Origin: Acanthopleura granulata
Taxonomy: Eukaryota; Mollusca; Polyplacophora; Chitonida; Chitonidae
DNA length: 64,000 nucleotides
Assembly: GCA_016165875.1 (NCBI GenBank)
Contig: JABBOT010000002.1
Coordinates: 24,814,265-24,878,264, forward strand
Reading direction: 5' to 3'
In this document: positions 63,880 to 64,000 of the stretch, in pieces
How the letters are laid out: every line of letters begins with the position of its first letter
Numbering within the stretch: the stretch's first letter is position 1
The notes under the pieces: model-generated
Databases searched by the model: none
The model's input: the letters and a program-made list of their open reading frames with translations, nothing else
Told to the model about the DNA's origin: nothing
Translations under genes and position numbers: made by a program

Positions 63880-64000
63880 AAGTGCAACTAAATGATTGCA
63901 GAGCCTCTCACCAATGTTAGTATGAGTTCCAGCCTAGCTCACCCAGGCTTCCTCTCCTGTTATACATGGAAAGGACTGACATTGTTTAAGTCAAGAATTC
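63880..64000 (+). mobile_element. SINE family A remnant cut by the window end
   Basis: Shows agcctctcaccaatgttagt, a degraded box B (tatgagttccagcctagct) and acccaggcttcctctcct. It lies in the GSPT1 intron after exon 12. Confidence 0.55.

Noticed and set aside
1..64000. CRISPR arrays, bacterial operons, prophage or plasmid features
   Set aside because: The window is spliced eukaryotic DNA; the direct repeats are SINEs and minisatellites without CRISPR-like spacing.

Overview
The window is spliced animal nuclear DNA. It is AT-rich, with short exons bounded by GT-AG and occasional GC-AG introns, and it carries many copies of tRNA-derived SINEs. The gene set (multi-SRCR receptor, C7orf50/WKF protein, TMEM186, LUC7L3, eRF3/GSPT1) is metazoan. 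The main SINE has a tRNA-like head and a tail reading roughly 'aatattcttgagtacggcgtaaaacaccaatcaaataaata'. To my knowledge this kind of sequence is common in molluscs and other lophotrochozoans, so a marine lophotrochozoan is the best guess. Neither phylum nor species can be proved from the sequence alone. All gene models below come from reading exons, splice sites and phase by eye; every junction listed keeps frame.

Layout. (1) 1.4-10.1 kb, minus strand: the 5' part of a secreted or membrane receptor with a signal peptide and at least three and a half SRCR domains, each split over two exons. The gene continues off the left edge. (2) 13.5-19.4 kb, plus strand: a C7orf50 homologue (lysine-rich N-terminus plus WKF domain), with a GC-AG intron before the last exon. 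(3) 19.8-20.85 kb: two tandem-repeat arrays. (4) 21.4-22.1 kb, minus strand: TMEM186, a complex I assembly factor, convergent with C7orf50. (5) 22.1-27.6 kb: intergenic, with a short inverted-repeat element, a SINE remnant and a (TA)n tract. (6) 27.6-30.5 kb, plus strand: a complete three-exon PLP-dependent serine/threonine dehydratase-like enzyme. (7) 34.0-47.6 kb, minus strand: a complete ten-exon LUC7L3 homologue, a U1 snRNP-associated splicing factor with a decapeptide RS array. (8) 47.9 kb to the right edge, plus strand: GSPT1 (eRF3), twelve exons seen, truncated by the window end.

LUC7L3 and GSPT1 are divergent, with only 304 bp between start codons and a perfect CRE palindrome between them, so they probably share a bidirectional housekeeping promoter. 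The other genes show no obvious functional link. Introns and intergenic DNA hold at least three tRNA-derived SINE families, two foldback elements, a ~640-bp dispersed repeat present twice, and several minisatellites. One minisatellite runs up to the acceptor of a GSPT1 exon.

I did not find a convincing new 'system'. The most interesting items are the paired loss of two cysteines in two SRCR domains, the dehydratase active site with Met at the racemase serine position, the two independent GC-AG introns, the shared promoter and the foldback elements.
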